A stretch of DNA of 10,452 bases from Propionibacteriaceae bacterium (GTDB lineage Bacteria; Actinomycetota; Actinomycetes; Propionibacteriales; Propionibacteriaceae), in contig JAIRRM010000107.1 in assembly GCA_031255975.1 (NCBI GenBank), positions 1-10,452 on the forward strand. Direction: 5' to 3'. Position numbers and translations under genes: made by a program. Positions 1 to 6,530 of this stretch are shown here, in pieces (position 1 is the stretch's first letter; every line of letters begins with the position of its first letter). The notes under the pieces are model-generated. The model was given only the letters and a program-made list of their open reading frames with translations. It searched no databases and was not told the DNA's origin.

Positions 1-1
1 A

Positions 2-106
2 CGCGTGCGCCCGGAGCATGGTCTCGACGCCATCCGCGATCAACTCGCCGCACTCGGCTTGAAGATCGAGGATTCGCCCACCGGAGCACGTTGGAGCATT
101 GCATGA
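2..106 (+). CDS. cysS: Cysteinyl-tRNA synthetase, C-terminal fragment (5' end outside window)
   Basis: This is the last 34 codons and TGA stop of a reading frame that enters from the left edge. The visible protein includes DAIRDQLAALGLKIEDSP and ends in TGARWSIA. That fits the end of actinobacterial cysteinyl-tRNA synthetases, where a helix of the type IRDxLAxxGIxVEDTPxGxRW closes the C-terminal domain. The full enzyme charges tRNA-Cys with cysteine in the cytoplasm; none of its catalytic motifs (HIGH, KMSKS, zinc site) lie in this window. The stop overlaps the start of the next gene in an ATGA, and cysS followed by rlmB is a common actinobacterial order, which supports the call. The identification rests on a short tail plus context. 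Confidence 0.8.
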   Translation, partial: RVRPEHGLDAIRDQLAALGLKIEDSPTGARWSIA

Positions 107-1026
107 CAAAAGGCAAGAACACCGCTGGATCGGGTGGACGTATCCGCAAGTCGTTGGAGGGGCGTGGCCCTACCCCCAAGGCTGAGGATCGCGTCTACCA
201 CAAGGCACACCGCGAGAAGTTGCTGCGGGAGCGGTCACAGGCGCGTCGCTCGGGCGGATTGAAGGCCGCCTCCAACGGCAAGGGTGCCGGTGCCGATTGG
301 GTAGTGGGCCGTAACCCGGTGTACGAAGCGCTGTTGGCCGGGTTGCCGGTGCGTAGCGCATATGTCGCCGAGGGTGCCGAGCGCGACTCCCGGCTACGTG
401 ACATCTTCGCGTTCACCGCCGCCAACTCGGTGCCGCTGCTACAGGTGGGCCGAGGCGAACTTGACCGGATGACGGGCGGCGCGGTGCATCAAGGGGTGGC
501 GTTGCAGTTACCGACGTACGAATACGCCGAGGCCGACGCACTGCTGGGCATGGCTCTGGGGGCAGATACCGAAGCGCTGCTGGTGGCGTTGGACGGCATC
601 ACCGATCCGCATAACCTGGGGGCCATCATCCGTTCCGCGGCGGCGTTCGGCGCGCACGGTGTGGTGATCCCCACCAGGCGTTCCGCATCCATGACCGCAG
701 TGGCGTGGAAGGCCTCCGCCGGGGCCGCCGCCCGGGTGCCCGTCGGCAAAACTGGCAACCTGAACCAATACATCGAACGCGCCCAACGGGCCGGGTACAC
801 CGTGGTGGGGCTGGCGGGCGAGGGTGAAGCCGATATCGCCGCCGTGCCCGGCACCACCGGCCCACTGCTGCTCGTGGTGGGCTCCGAGGGCGATGGTTTG
901 GCGCGTCTTACCCGTGAGCGTTGCGACCATCTGGCGCGCATCCCTATTACGTCCGCAGTCGAAAGTCTCAACGCCTCGGTAGCCGCCGCGATTGCCCTGT
1001 ATGAGATCAGCCGGGTACGGGGTTAG
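103..1026 (+). CDS. rlmB: 23S rRNA (guanosine-2'-O)-methyltransferase RlmB (TrmH/SpoU family)
   Basis: A 307-residue SPOUT methyltransferase that should transfer a methyl group from S-adenosylmethionine to the ribose of a 23S rRNA guanosine (G2251 in E. coli numbering). Residues 1–65 are a basic, probably disordered extension typical of actinobacterial members. The substrate-binding domain begins near WVVGRNPVYEALL (about 66–78). The three SpoU motifs are present: DPHNLGAIIR (168–177, with Asn171 and Arg177), GSEGDGL (260–266) and SLNAS (288–292), which build the trefoil knot and SAM pocket. I chose the ATG at 103 over the in-frame TTG at 91. A GGAG at 93–96 lies six bases before it, and the ATG overlaps the cysS stop, suggesting translational coupling. 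RlmB is the best fit by context; another TrmH-type 2'-O-methyltransferase cannot be ruled out from sequence alone. Confidence 0.93.
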   Translation: MTKGKNTAGSGGRIRKSLEGRGPTPKAEDRVYHKAHREKLLRERSQARRSGGLKAASNGKGAGADWVVGRNPVYEALLAGLPVRSAYVAEGAERDSRLRDIFAFTAANSVPLLQVGRGELDRMTGGAVHQGVALQLPTYEYAEADALLGMALGADTEALLVALDGITDPHNLGAIIRSAAAFGAHGVVIPTRRSASMTAVAWKASAGAAARVPVGKTGNLNQYIERAQRAGYTVVGLAGEGEADIAAVPGTTGPLLLVVGSEGDGLARLTRERCDHLARIPITSAVESLNASVAAAIALYEISRVRG

Positions 1027-1178
1027 CGGCATGATCCGCCTCCAGCCAGTGAGGTTCGTCTGATCTGGTTGAAACTCCGGCTTACCCCGCTTGCCGTGTT
1101 TTTCGATGAGACGGCGCACTGAATAACTTCGTCGCGGCTAGCCCCGCATGGGCGGGCCGAGTCTGCGATGATTGAGCC
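1027..1178. other. Intergenic region between rlmB and lpdA, no gene seen
   Basis: These 152 bases hold no supported gene. Small hairpins can be drawn: GCGG/CCGC around 1026–1039, overlapping the rlmB stop, and GCCGT/ACGGC at 1093–1097 and 1111–1115 with a T-rich loop. Neither is followed by a T run, so I do not call a terminator. The lpdA promoter should lie here, but I see no confident −35/−10 pair and no good Shine-Dalgarno before the ATG at 1179. Confidence 0.5.
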
Positions 1179-2585
1179 ATGACCAATGTGGTGATTATCG
1201 GCGGTGGCCCTGGCGGCATCGCGGCGGCAATGTCGGCGCGGCGGCTGGGGGCCGACGTAACCCTTATCGAACGTAACGGCGTCGGTGGGTCGGCGGTGCT
1301 GACCGACGTGGTGCCGTCTAAAGCCCTTGTCTCCGCCGGGCAGGCGGTGGGGCGATTCTGCGAGGCTGCTTCGGTGGGGCTACGGTTACGTAGCGACGCC
1401 GGCGCACTGGCCGCCCCCATCGACTTCCATGCTGTGACCACCACTGTGCGTGATTTGGCGTTGGCGCAATCCCGCGACACCACCGCGGCGGTGAGTGCCG
1501 CCGGAGTACGACTGGTGAGTGGCCACGGTCGTCTGGATGGCCGGGGCCGCGTGGTGGCCGAGACGGAAACAGGCGAGCAGACATTCGATGCCGACATGGT
1601 GCTCATAGCTACCGGAGGTCGCCCCAGGGTGCTGGACACCGCCAAACCAGACGGCGAGCGCATCCTCTCCTGGGCGCAGGTCTACCAACTCAGCGAACTG
1701 CCAGAACATCTGGTCATCGTGGGTTCTGGTGTCACCGGCGCGGAGTTCTCGTCCGCTTTCCGTTCTTTCGGCTCCGAGGTGACGCTGGTTTCCGCCCGTG
1801 ACGAGATTCTGCCAGGGCAAGACCCCGATGCTGCCCGCGTCATCCACGACGTATTCGAGGGGCAAGGTATCCAGGTACTGGATAACGCTCACGCCGAAAC
1901 GGTCACCCGTAGCGCAGACGGCATCGAAGTTACGCTCAAGGACGGGCGCGTCATCGCCGGGTCGCATTGTCTGGTGGCCGTCGGCGCGGTGCCGAACACC
2001 GAAGATCTCGGACTGGAGACTTGCGGGGTGGAGGTCACCCCCAGCGGGCACATCAAGATCGATGGAGTGTCGCGTACCACCTCGCTCGGGGTGTACGCCG
2101 CCGGCGACTGTGCAGACGGCATGAAGCTGGCCTCGGCCGCCTCGTTGCAGGGCCGTATCGCCACGCGACACGCACTGGGACACACCGTCGGGCCACTGCG
2201 GCCCCGTTCGGTTGCGTCTGGTATCTACACCACGCCTGAGGTGGCGACCGTTGGTATCGGTGCGGCGGACATAACATCTGGTGCCATCAGCGCGCGTTCC
2301 GTCATGGTGCCACTGGCTAGCAACGCCCGTACCAAGATGAAGGATTTCGACGGCGGCTTCATCAAGCTGTTCTGTCTGCCCGCCACGCACATCATCGTCG
2401 GCGGGGTGGTGGTGTCGATGTTTGCTACCGAACTCATCCATTCGGTGTCGCTCGCGGTGAAGAACCGTCTTACCGTGGAGCAGATGGCCGAGACTCCCGC
2501 CGTCTATCCCAGTCTCTCCGGTTCCATCGCCGAGGCCGCCGAACTGTTGCGCGGCCATGTCGGCGAGGAAGTGGTGCTCTACTAG
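1179..2585 (+). CDS. lpdA: LpdA-type NAD(P)H-quinone reductase / flavoprotein disulfide reductase homologue without active-site cysteines
   Basis: A 468-residue FAD flavoprotein of the pyridine nucleotide-disulfide oxidoreductase fold. It shows the N-terminal FAD dinucleotide motif GGGPGG (8–13), the NAD(P)H Rossmann motif GSGVTG (182–187), the second FAD motif AGDC (308–311) and a C-terminal dimerisation domain (about 345–468). Stretches such as PDGERILSW, AVYPSLSGSI and GGVVV match my recollection of Mycobacterium tuberculosis LpdA (Rv3303c), which reduces quinones with NAD(P)H rather than acting in 2-oxoacid dehydrogenase complexes. The redox CxxxxC site reads GGSAVLTDVVPSK (36–48), with Ala39 and Val44 at the cysteine positions, and Tyr443 replaces the usual catalytic His. 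It should therefore not be named dihydrolipoamide dehydrogenase. It appears to be a single-gene unit converging on sdaA. The physiological electron acceptor is inferred, not visible. Confidence 0.88.
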   Translation: MTNVVIIGGGPGGIAAAMSARRLGADVTLIERNGVGGSAVLTDVVPSKALVSAGQAVGRFCEAASVGLRLRSDAGALAAPIDFHAVTTTVRDLALAQSRDTTAAVSAAGVRLVSGHGRLDGRGRVVAETETGEQTFDADMVLIATGGRPRVLDTAKPDGERILSWAQVYQLSELPEHLVIVGSGVTGAEFSSAFRSFGSEVTLVSARDEILPGQDPDAARVIHDVFEGQGIQVLDNAHAETVTRSADGIEVTLKDGRVIAGSHCLVAVGAVPNTEDLGLETCGVEVTPSGHIKIDGVSRTTSLGVYAAGDCADGMKLASAASLQGRIATRHALGHTVGPLRPRSVASGIYTTPEVATVGIGAADITSGAISARSVMVPLASNARTKMKDFDGGFIKLFCLPATHIIVGGVVVSMFATELIHSVSLAVKNRLTVEQMAETPAVYPSLSGSIAEAAELLRGHVGEEVVLY

Positions 2586-2638
2586 GCCCGCCCGTATCAC
2601 CGCCAACCCACACATCAATCCGCGAGCGGTGTCGGGCC
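2585..2638. terminator. Candidate bidirectional hairpin between convergent lpdA and sdaA
   Basis: A two-part stem lies between the convergent stops. The outer GGCCCG (2585–2590) pairs with CGGGCC (2633–2638), and the inner CACCGC (2598–2603) pairs with GCGGTG (2626–2631), leaving a 22-base loop and an asymmetric internal loop. There is no T run on either side, so intrinsic termination is uncertain. The position, overlapping the last base of lpdA and about 15 bases past the sdaA stop, is the main support. Confidence 0.35.
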
Positions 2639-2652
2639 GTGGGAGCACGGTG

Positions 2653-4029
2653 CTAACAGGCCGCTAAGGAGAGTGCCAACCCGCCCTGGCTGGTCTCTTT
2701 GTATTTACGTTTCATATCGGCACCGGTTGCCATCATGGTGACGATCACCTGATCCAGGGTGACGAATTGGGTAGCGCGGGTGAGCGCCAGTCGTGCCGCG
2801 GTGATCGCGGTCACCGCGCCCATGGCGTTACGCTCAATACACGGCACCTGCACTAAACCCCCCACCGGGTCGCAGGTGAGCCCAAGGTGATGCTCCAAGC
2901 CGATTTCGGCGGCGTTCAACACCTGCTGTGGTGTGCCGCCCATCACGGCGCAGAGCCCGGCGGCTGCCATGGACGATGCCACCCCGATCTCGCCTTGGCA
3001 TCCCACCTCGGCACCGGAGATGGACGCGGACGCCTGGAACACCGCCCCGACAGCTCCGGCGGTGAGCAGAAAACGCGACACGCTACGGCGGTCAGCCTGG
3101 GGCAAGGTGAGGGAGTGGCGCAGCACGGCGGGTACGATGCCGGCGGCTCCATTGGTGGGGGCGGTGACGATACGACCACCGGCGGCGTTTTGCTCACCCA
3201 CCGCGATAGCCCACAAGCTCACCCAATCCAGCCCGGAGAGTGAATCGGCGGCGCTGTTGGTCGCCATCAAGCCGGTTACCATGGAGTGCGCTCGACGCGG
3301 AATGGCCAAGCCACCCGGCAGATCCCCGGTGGCGTCGCAGCCCAATCGGATGGATTCGCTCATCACGTCCCACAGGCTGTCCAGTTTCTGATACACCTGG
3401 GAGGTGGTGCGGCCGCGTGCCACTTCGTTATCCAGCATCACTTGCGCCACTGATTCTCCGGTGGCCGCGCAGTGAGCCAGCAGGTCGGCCCCGGTACTGA
3501 AAAGGCGGGGGAGGCTTGGGGTTGCGGTATCGGTGGGAATGACATGCCCGGTGCCGTCGTCTGCGGCCACGAACCCACCTCCGACGGAGTAATAGGTACG
3601 GCGCAGCACGGTAGCGTCGCGCAGCGTCACGTTGAACACTAGGGCGTTGGGGTGATACGGCAGCTGTCTACCAGGACGAAATGCGACGGCGCTGGCCGGG
3701 AAGTCGATACGGCAGGTGATGCTGCCGCTGGCCAGGGTGAGTTGCCGAGTTTTGGCTACTTGCTCGGCCAAAGAGAAAACGGTCGCGGGTGCTACTGTCT
3801 CCGGTTCGGCTCCGGCAAGCCCGGCCAGTATGGCCCGATCAGTGGCGTGTCCCCGTCCGGTAGCACCAAGGGCCCCATACAACTCCACCTGTACCGCGGT
3901 GACGGAACGCAACAAATCGGCGGCGGCCAATTCGCTCACCAGCATCCCGGCGGCGCGCATCGGGCCTACGGTGTGTGAAGATGATGGGCCGATACCAACA
4001 GTAAAGATGTCGAACACGCTCGCGGTCAC
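2653..4029 (-). CDS. sdaA: L-serine ammonia-lyase, single-chain iron-sulfur type
   Basis: This 458-residue enzyme should deaminate L-serine to pyruvate and ammonia using a [4Fe-4S] cluster that binds and dehydrates the substrate. The N-terminal β domain carries GIGPSSSHTVGPMRA (12–26). The α domain (about 185–455) carries TAPTNGAAGIVPA and the cluster cysteines Cys344 (GCQGEIG), Cys386 (TCDPVGG) and Cys397 (PCIERNAMGA). Their 42- and 11-residue spacing agrees with the cysteines I recall for the Legionella pneumophila enzyme (343, 385, 396). The protein ends in Cys458, the tail cysteine that caps the cluster in that enzyme. The start is a GTG; an in-frame TGA at 4039–4041 rules out a longer form. 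No clear Shine-Dalgarno is seen. It is transcribed divergently from the membrane-protein pair and has no operon partner here. Confidence 0.95.
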   Translation of the reverse strand: MTASVFDIFTVGIGPSSSHTVGPMRAAGMLVSELAAADLLRSVTAVQVELYGALGATGRGHATDRAILAGLAGAEPETVAPATVFSLAEQVAKTRQLTLASGSITCRIDFPASAVAFRPGRQLPYHPNALVFNVTLRDATVLRRTYYSVGGGFVAADDGTGHVIPTDTATPSLPRLFSTGADLLAHCAATGESVAQVMLDNEVARGRTTSQVYQKLDSLWDVMSESIRLGCDATGDLPGGLAIPRRAHSMVTGLMATNSAADSLSGLDWVSLWAIAVGEQNAAGGRIVTAPTNGAAGIVPAVLRHSLTLPQADRRSVSRFLLTAGAVGAVFQASASISGAEVGCQGEIGVASSMAAAGLCAVMGGTPQQVLNAAEIGLEHHLGLTCDPVGGLVQVPCIERNAMGAVTAITAARLALTRATQFVTLDQVIVTMMATGADMKRKYKETSQGGLALSLAAC

Positions 4030-4255
4030 GGCATCAAGTCAACCGTGTATCCAGTCGCGCATGCAACATCAGCCTTTTCCGATACCCAGCGGAGGTCGGA
4101 ACACCATATTGCGGTGCTGATGCGAAGTGAACCGCACTCGAAGAATGGAATGATCGGTAAAGAACCATTGCCCTGGCTATGCTGGGTGAAGCGTGCGAGC
4201 CGCCGGGTAACGCGCGACCTGCCTTTAACAGAGAGTCGTGACGAGAGGAACTCCG
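4030..4255. promoter_or_regulatory. Divergent promoter region between sdaA and the proline-rich membrane protein
   Basis: About 226 bases separate two divergent starts, so promoters for both directions must lie here. I cannot assign −35/−10 boxes with confidence. The region contains a separated inverted heptamer, CATCAGC at 4067–4073 and GCTGATG at 4116–4122 (42 bases between), which could be operator half-sites or chance. A Shine-Dalgarno, GAGAGGA at 4243–4249, serves the plus-strand gene. No small gene is supported. Confidence 0.5.
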
Positions 4256-4891
4256 ATGACGAGCGCACCTTCTCCTGATCCCCCGCAATACCCCGCTGGT
4301 CAGCCGGAGTTTGCGCCACCGCCGGGGTATGGGCCACCGACGGAGTTTGCGCCACCGACGGAGTTTGCGCCGCAGTATCCTGCCGATCCGTATGCGCCGC
4401 AACCGCCCGGCAGCTACCCCGTGCCGCCACAGGCTCCGTATGGTGCGCAATATGCTGGCGGTTACGCCCCGCAGTATGATGCCGACTATGCGCCGATGAT
4501 GGCTGTGCCCCGTCCTGATGGGGTGACGGCGGTGTGCTGGCTCTACATGGTGATCGGCGTCGTCGTGGCGTTCTTCATGCTGATCGGCGTTATCATGGTC
4601 GCCGAATCCGGTTTCCGGTCTTCGTTCACAGGCCCTATGGTGACGATGCTGTTCATTCCCGTGGTGTTTGCGGTGGGCTGGGTGGTGATGTGCGTCGCCA
4701 TGCTGAGGGGCTCCAATCCGGCCCGCCTAGTCTTCACCTTGTTCGTCGGGACAGGCATTCTCGGTAGCATTACCGCCGTGGTTTGCGGTGGGTTCAACGG
4801 ATCGGCTGTTACCGGTATTCTTGTCGCCATCGTGATGCTCGTGGTGCTGTGGACGAAGCAGGCCACCGCGTTCTTTACGCAACCGAAGTAG
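4256..4891 (+). CDS. Proline/tyrosine-rich four-helix membrane protein of unknown function
   Basis: I do not recognise a named family. The 211-residue protein has a cytoplasm-like, low-complexity N-terminus (1–87) rich in Pro, Tyr, Gln and Ala. It includes the tandem hexapeptide PPTEFA (27–32 and 33–38) and motifs such as PPPGYG. Four hydrophobic helices follow at about 90–115, 129–150, 158–178 and 182–200, and a short tail ends in TQPK. This architecture, a disordered Pro-rich head on a small helical bundle, is frequent in actinobacteria, often in cell-envelope proteins, but no function follows from it. I chose ATG 4256 over the GTG at 4238 because GAGAGGA sits six bases before it. The DedA-family gene begins 15 bases after the stop, so the two are probably co-transcribed. 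Confidence 0.8.
   Translation: MTSAPSPDPPQYPAGQPEFAPPPGYGPPTEFAPPTEFAPQYPADPYAPQPPGSYPVPPQAPYGAQYAGGYAPQYDADYAPMMAVPRPDGVTAVCWLYMVIGVVVAFFMLIGVIMVAESGFRSSFTGPMVTMLFIPVVFAVGWVVMCVAMLRGSNPARLVFTLFVGTGILGSITAVVCGGFNGSAVTGILVAIVMLVVLWTKQATAFFTQPK
4333..4368 (+). repeat. Perfect 18-bp tandem repeat, two copies, inside the Pro-rich segment
   Basis: GCCACCGACGGAGTTTGC occurs at 4333–4350 and again at 4351–4368 with no mismatch. It is in frame with the coding sequence and adds one PPTEFA unit. A degenerate earlier relative (GAGTTTGCGCCACCG near 4308) lies just upstream. Slippage at this site would change the linker by six residues without a frameshift. Confidence 0.9.
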
Positions 4892-4906
4892 CGTAGGCTT
4901 TCGCGG

Positions 4907-5692
4907 GTGAGTGAATCCGCCGTGGAGCCAACCCCGCAAGATGGCTCTCTTCAGGAGTCCCCTCAGGAATCCGAGGCGGTGGTTGCGGAACCCGCCGAGA
5001 AAGAATGGTGGGACGACCCGGCGATGCCGTGGCGACACAAGCCAGATAAGAAAGATGTCGCCTGCATGGCCTGGATCGGCGTCGTCGCCGTGTTTGGCCT
5101 GGCGATGTTGCCATTGCGTGGCTGGCTGCTGGGGCGTAGTGTGCCGGTGATGCTGGCGGTGATGGGCTCGCGTACCTCGGCTGCTGGTCTCGGCTCCCTG
5201 GTGCGAGTGGGGGATTTCTCGCCGGTGCTGTGGGTTCTGCCAATGCTGGCCGGCGTAATCATGGCCAACAAGTTCGACTGGGTGTATTGGTGGGCAGGCA
5301 AGCTGTGGGGACGCGGCATGATCGAGGTGTGGGCCGGGCAATCGGAGCGCGCCGCGCGCAACTATGCCCGCGCTGAGCGCTGGGCCGTCAAATGGGGTGC
5401 TGTCGGCATCTTCATCGCGTACGTGCCGATCCCCCTGCCGCTGATGGCGGTGGTTTTTGTGCTTGCCGGAGCTTCTGGCATGAGTGTCAAGCGTTTCTTG
5501 GTGCTCGACTGCATCTCGTGTCTCGTATGGCTACTGTTGCACTTCGGCTTGGGTTACCTCATCGGAGAGCCAGCCGTATTCGTGTTGCAGCAGTATGCGA
5601 AGTACGCCAATTACGTCGCCATCGCATTGGTGGTGTTCGTCATCGGCACTGCGGTGCTTAACGGGGTGCGCAAGGCTCGCGCCGTCATCTAG
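4907..5692 (+). CDS. DedA-family (SNARE-associated / VTT domain) membrane protein
   Basis: A 261-residue inner-membrane protein. Residues 1–50 are acidic, hydrophilic and probably cytoplasmic. Hydrophobic segments run at about 52–70, 105–120, 163–188, 198–219 and 233–250. The core GAVGIFIAYVPIPLPLMAV followed by LAGASGM, KRFLVLD and FGLGYLIG (165–220) matches the re-entrant loop and following helix of DedA/VTT proteins. Family members are linked to phospholipid (undecaprenyl phosphate or phosphatidylethanolamine) translocation and to envelope and proton-motive-force homeostasis; which applies here is unknown. The F/Y-x-R-x-x-P-x-x-R arginines of E. coli-type DedA are absent at about 171–178, a variant I associate with actinobacterial members. 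The start is a GTG at 4907, 15 bases after the previous stop, with no clear Shine-Dalgarno, so translation may depend on the upstream gene. Confidence 0.82.
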   Translation: MSESAVEPTPQDGSLQESPQESEAVVAEPAEKEWWDDPAMPWRHKPDKKDVACMAWIGVVAVFGLAMLPLRGWLLGRSVPVMLAVMGSRTSAAGLGSLVRVGDFSPVLWVLPMLAGVIMANKFDWVYWWAGKLWGRGMIEVWAGQSERAARNYARAERWAVKWGAVGIFIAYVPIPLPLMAVVFVLAGASGMSVKRFLVLDCISCLVWLLLHFGLGYLIGEPAVFVLQQYAKYANYVAIALVVFVIGTAVLNGVRKARAVI

Positions 5693-5738
5693 AGGTACGC
5701 AAAGTCTGTAGTGGGTACACGGGCCTGTGTTGTTACGC

Positions 5739-5999
5739 CTAATGGGCACGTTCAGGTTGATAACGCGCCCGGTTGGCTCCACGCAATCGGCAGAGGCGGC
5801 TGACCAACATGGGGTTGTGGCGATAGGCCGCCGGGGTGTCGATGAGGCGACCGAGCAGTTGATAATAGCGCACCGGGGAAAGCCCCAGCCCCATGATCTG
5901 TAGCTCTTTTGGCTCATTGCCACGGTGCCAACTCGCCGCCAGATCCAGTACGGCCAACTCCAATTGGCTCAGCAACTGCTGGTCGTCTCGTTCCCTCAT
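5739..5999 (-). CDS. DUF3263 small protein, possibly DNA-binding
   Basis: An 86-residue basic protein. The central pattern LGLSPVRYYQLLGRLIDTPAAYRHNPMLVSRL, ending in CRLRGANR (about 38–77), matches what I know of the actinobacterial DUF3263 family. There a helix-turn-helix-like segment ending in xTRYYQxLNxLID is followed by a DPxLVxRLRRLR helix. The role is unknown; a small nucleic-acid-binding function is an inference from the fold-like pattern and the Arg-rich tail. The reading frame stays open upstream into the thioredoxin gene (ATG at 6029 and further), but those starts overlap it. I therefore chose the ATG at 5999, which leaves a 10-base gap after the thioredoxin stop and begins MRERDDQQLL, close to the usual start of the family. 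It is probably the second gene of a two-gene operon and has no obvious Shine-Dalgarno of its own. Confidence 0.72.
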   Translation of the reverse strand: MRERDDQQLLSQLELAVLDLAASWHRGNEPKELQIMGLGLSPVRYYQLLGRLIDTPAAYRHNPMLVSRLCRLRGANRARYQPERAH

Positions 6000-6009
6000 G
6001 GGAGAAACG

Positions 6010-6378
6010 CTACGCGGCCCCACTGACATTTTCGGCGTCGCTAGTAACCGCTGCCATGTCGAAGTTGCGAACCTCCTCAATGAGCCGGTCGAGGTCGCTG
6101 GCGCGTAACGCTCCGGCGTCGGAGTACACCAGCACCCCTTTCTTGAACGCCATCAACGTCGGGATTGCCTGGATCTCCAACGCTCCCGCCAACTCCTGCT
6201 CGTCTTCGGTGTTCACCTTGGCGAACGCGAAGTCAGCGTGTTTCTCACTGGCGGCCTCGAAGATAGGGCCGAACTGACGACACGGGCCGCACCACGGTGC
6301 CCAGAAATCGACCAGCAATAGGTCATTGCCCGCGATAACGTCAGCGAAATTGTCTTTGCCCGCGGTGATCGTCGCCAT
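6010..6378 (-). CDS. Thioredoxin
   Basis: A 122-residue cytoplasmic thiol-disulfide oxidoreductase. It has the canonical WCGPC active site (Trp29, Cys30, Cys33), buried Asp24, and the cis-proline Pro73 in IQAIPTL. The order of strands and helices fits the whole thioredoxin fold (about 1–106), and no signal peptide is present. About 15 extra residues (from NFDMAAV to SGAA) extend past the normal end of roughly 105–108 residues. A strong Shine-Dalgarno, AGGAGG on the minus strand (6384–6389), lies five bases before the ATG and fixes the start. It is the first gene of a likely pair with the DUF3263 gene. There is no thioredoxin reductase nearby, so this may be one of several thioredoxins in the genome; I give no gene number. 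Confidence 0.95.
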   Translation of the reverse strand: MATITAGKDNFADVIAGNDLLLVDFWAPWCGPCRQFGPIFEAASEKHADFAFAKVNTEDEQELAGALEIQAIPTLMAFKKGVLVYSDAGALRASDLDRLIEEVRNFDMAAVTSDAENVSGAA

Positions 6379-6383
6379 GGTGG

Positions 6384-6389
6384 CCTCCT
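6384..6389 (-). promoter_or_regulatory. Strong Shine-Dalgarno of the thioredoxin gene
   Basis: AGGAGG on the minus strand, five bases before the thioredoxin ATG. It is the most canonical ribosome-binding site in the window and contrasts with serC and the permease, which have none. Confidence 0.85.
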
Positions 6390-6465
6390 AGTTCAGGTAT
6401 TGCTACCCATGGTAACCACGCGGACACCGTCCGTATTCCGGCGTTCCAGGCCTTAGTTTGTCTGG

Positions 6466-6528
6466 CCGGTGCGGGTAGGGGCGTACAAAGCGGGTAAGGG
6501 CTGTTAGGTTTTCCCCGCACGGCACCGG
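6466..6528 (-). terminator. Candidate stem-loop after serC
   Basis: CCGGTGC (6466–6472) and GCACCGG (6522–6528) form a perfect 7-bp stem starting three bases past the serC stop codon. An inner GGGG/CCCC pair (6478–6481 with 6513–6516) is separated from it by a 5×5 internal loop. No T run follows on the minus strand. It may end or protect the serC transcript, but the long loop keeps confidence low. Confidence 0.35.
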
Positions 6529-6530
6529 TG

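Noticed and set aside
508..1119. Minus-strand frame covering rlmB and the following intergenic region
   Set aside because: Mostly antisense to rlmB. I checked the intergenic part for a transposase or integrase remnant and recognised none.
1168..1182. Four-codon mini-ORF (M-I-E-P-stop) overlapping the lpdA ATG
   Set aside because: No Shine-Dalgarno or conserved feature supports translation; a chance ATG is simpler.
1386..2648. 420-codon open frame antisense to lpdA
   Set aside because: It lies opposite a gene with full family motifs, and its His/Gly/Arg-rich composition is typical of a shadow frame in high-GC DNA.
4034..4450. Arg/Trp-rich minus-strand frame with apparent peptide repeats
   Set aside because: The repeats (RRWRKLRR-like) are the reverse reading of the PPTEFA-coding repeat; no independent gene signal.
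5693..5738. Terminator between convergent DedA and DUF3263 genes
   Set aside because: Only a weak ACAC/GTGT stem around GGCC is possible, with no T run; not enough to call.
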